Assembly (NCBI GenBank): GCA_905116865.2
Contig: CAJHNH020002668.1
Coordinates: 324,501 to 388,500, forward strand
From: Candidula unifasciata
Lineage: Eukaryota > Mollusca > Gastropoda > Stylommatophora > Geomitridae
Reading direction: 5' to 3'
DNA: 64,000 bases
Shown: positions 63,195-64,000 of the stretch, piece by piece
Numbering within the stretch: position 1 is the stretch's first letter
Layout: each line of letters starts with the position of its first letter
Made by a program: the position numbers and the translations under genes
The notes under the pieces: model-generated
Told to the model about the DNA's origin: nothing
The model's database searches: none
What the model saw: the letters and a program-made list of their open reading frames with translations, nothing else

Positions 63195-63244
63195 GTAAGT
63201 GAAAGCATTTGCTGCTTGTTGCATGGTTATTTCTGACTGTCATA

Positions 63245-63490
63245 AATTGCTTACGTCTTAAGTATGTCATAAGAATTAACTAATTAGAGGTTTCCTTCGA
63301 AGTCAAAGTTCATCTGCTTGAGAGGTGAGGAACCAACAATCTGCAAACAGATAAGAGAGTTCTGTAAAACTGATGTGCATGCGAGACTCAAGTTCCTGGC
63401 CAAGAAGTGCACAAACAACCAGAACTTTCTGGTGGAGTTTACAGCTGGTGAATGTCAAGAGGAAGAAAAAGAAGTAGAAGAAGAAGATAC
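63245..63490 (+). mobile_element. SINE-A copy after exon 28
   Basis: AAGTATGTCATAAGAATTAA, GGAACCAACAATCTGCAAAC and GGAGTTTACAGCTGGTGAAT, then a long GAGGAAGAAAAAGAAGTAGA tail. Confidence 0.75.
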
Positions 63491-63504
63491 AAACAACTAT
63501 TATA

Positions 63505-64000
63505 GCTGTTCTCTTGAAGCAAACTATTGTTCTCTCATACCCGGCCATTTAACTATTCTCTCATAGTCAACCATTTTAACTGCTCTCCTGCAACTAAGCA
63601 TTATAAATTTTTTTCATGGCCAACCATTTTAACTGTTCTCACATAGCCAACATTCTAACTGTGCTCTGATAGCCAACCTTTTAGCACCGTACTTTGATAG
63701 CCAGTTATTTTAACTGTTCTCTAGTAGCCAATAATTTTAACTGCGCTCTGATAGCCAGCCATTTAAACTGTTCTCTGAAAGCCAACCAGTTAAAATGTTC
63801 TCTGATAGCCAACTATTTTAACTGTTCTCTGAAAGCCAACCATTTTAACTGTTCTCATGCAGCCAATCATTGTAACTGTTCTCTCATAATCTATTATTTT
63901 AACTGTTCACTTGTACCCAACCATTTTACCTGTTCTCCTGCGGCCAACCATTGTAACTATTCTCTCAAATCCAAACATCTGCTCACTTGTAGCCAACATT
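63505..64000. repeat. Degenerate ~27-bp minisatellite running off the window
   Basis: About 17 diverged units of TGTTCTCTGATAGCCAACCA + TTTTAAC. It starts right after the SINE-A tail. Confidence 0.88.

Overview
This is eukaryotic (animal) nuclear DNA. There are no bacterial-style genes. It is AT-rich, intron-dominated and full of SINEs, 5'-truncated non-LTR retrotransposons, short DNA transposons and minisatellites. The organism is probably a lophotrochozoan, most likely a gastropod mollusc; this rests on the repeat types and the divergence of the gene, so confidence is modest.

The window lies almost wholly inside one gene, the orthologue of RAB3GAP2, the non-catalytic (regulatory) subunit of the Rab3 GTPase-activating complex, on the + strand. 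I could place 28 consecutive coding exons from 1872 to 63194 (3,362 coding bases, about 1,120 codons). All have AG/GT junctions and the phase agrees across every one of the 27 introns. The encoded protein follows the known vertebrate RAB3GAP2 order without a visible gap. The start-codon exon lies upstream, and the last part of the C-terminal domain lies downstream. No exon carries a stop or frameshift, so the gene looks functional. In the cell RAB3GAP2 pairs with catalytic RAB3GAP1; the complex is a GAP for Rab3 and a GEF for Rab18.

The introns (about 61 kb) hold the following. (1) About 20 copies of one SINE-like repeat (called SINE-A here) whose 3' end is a GAA/GAAG microsatellite, plus at least six other short families, several with tRNA-like heads. 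(2) Many 5'-truncated non-LTR retrotransposon pieces; the best is an RT + RNase H element on the - strand at 30.5-32.9 kb. (3) Non-autonomous DNA transposons: a SPIN-like hAT element at 38916-39810, a 100-bp hAT element at 33130-33229, and a TTAA-flanked MITE near 28.27-28.41 kb. (4) A dozen tandem arrays.

The most unusual theme is where tandem repeats have arisen. One 33-bp array repeats the 3' splice acceptor of window exon 11 about 26 times. A 45-bp array repeats the last bases and 5' splice site of exon 13. A 17-18-bp array starts at the donor of exon 10. A ~215-bp duplication copies the end and donor of exon 12. Other arrays arose inside mobile elements: a 22-bp unit from a SINE core, a 31-bp unit inside the hAT element, and a 33-bp in-frame unit inside a retroelement RNase H domain. 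A ~3.4-kb array of 37/34-bp units starts 15 bp after the donor of exon 23.
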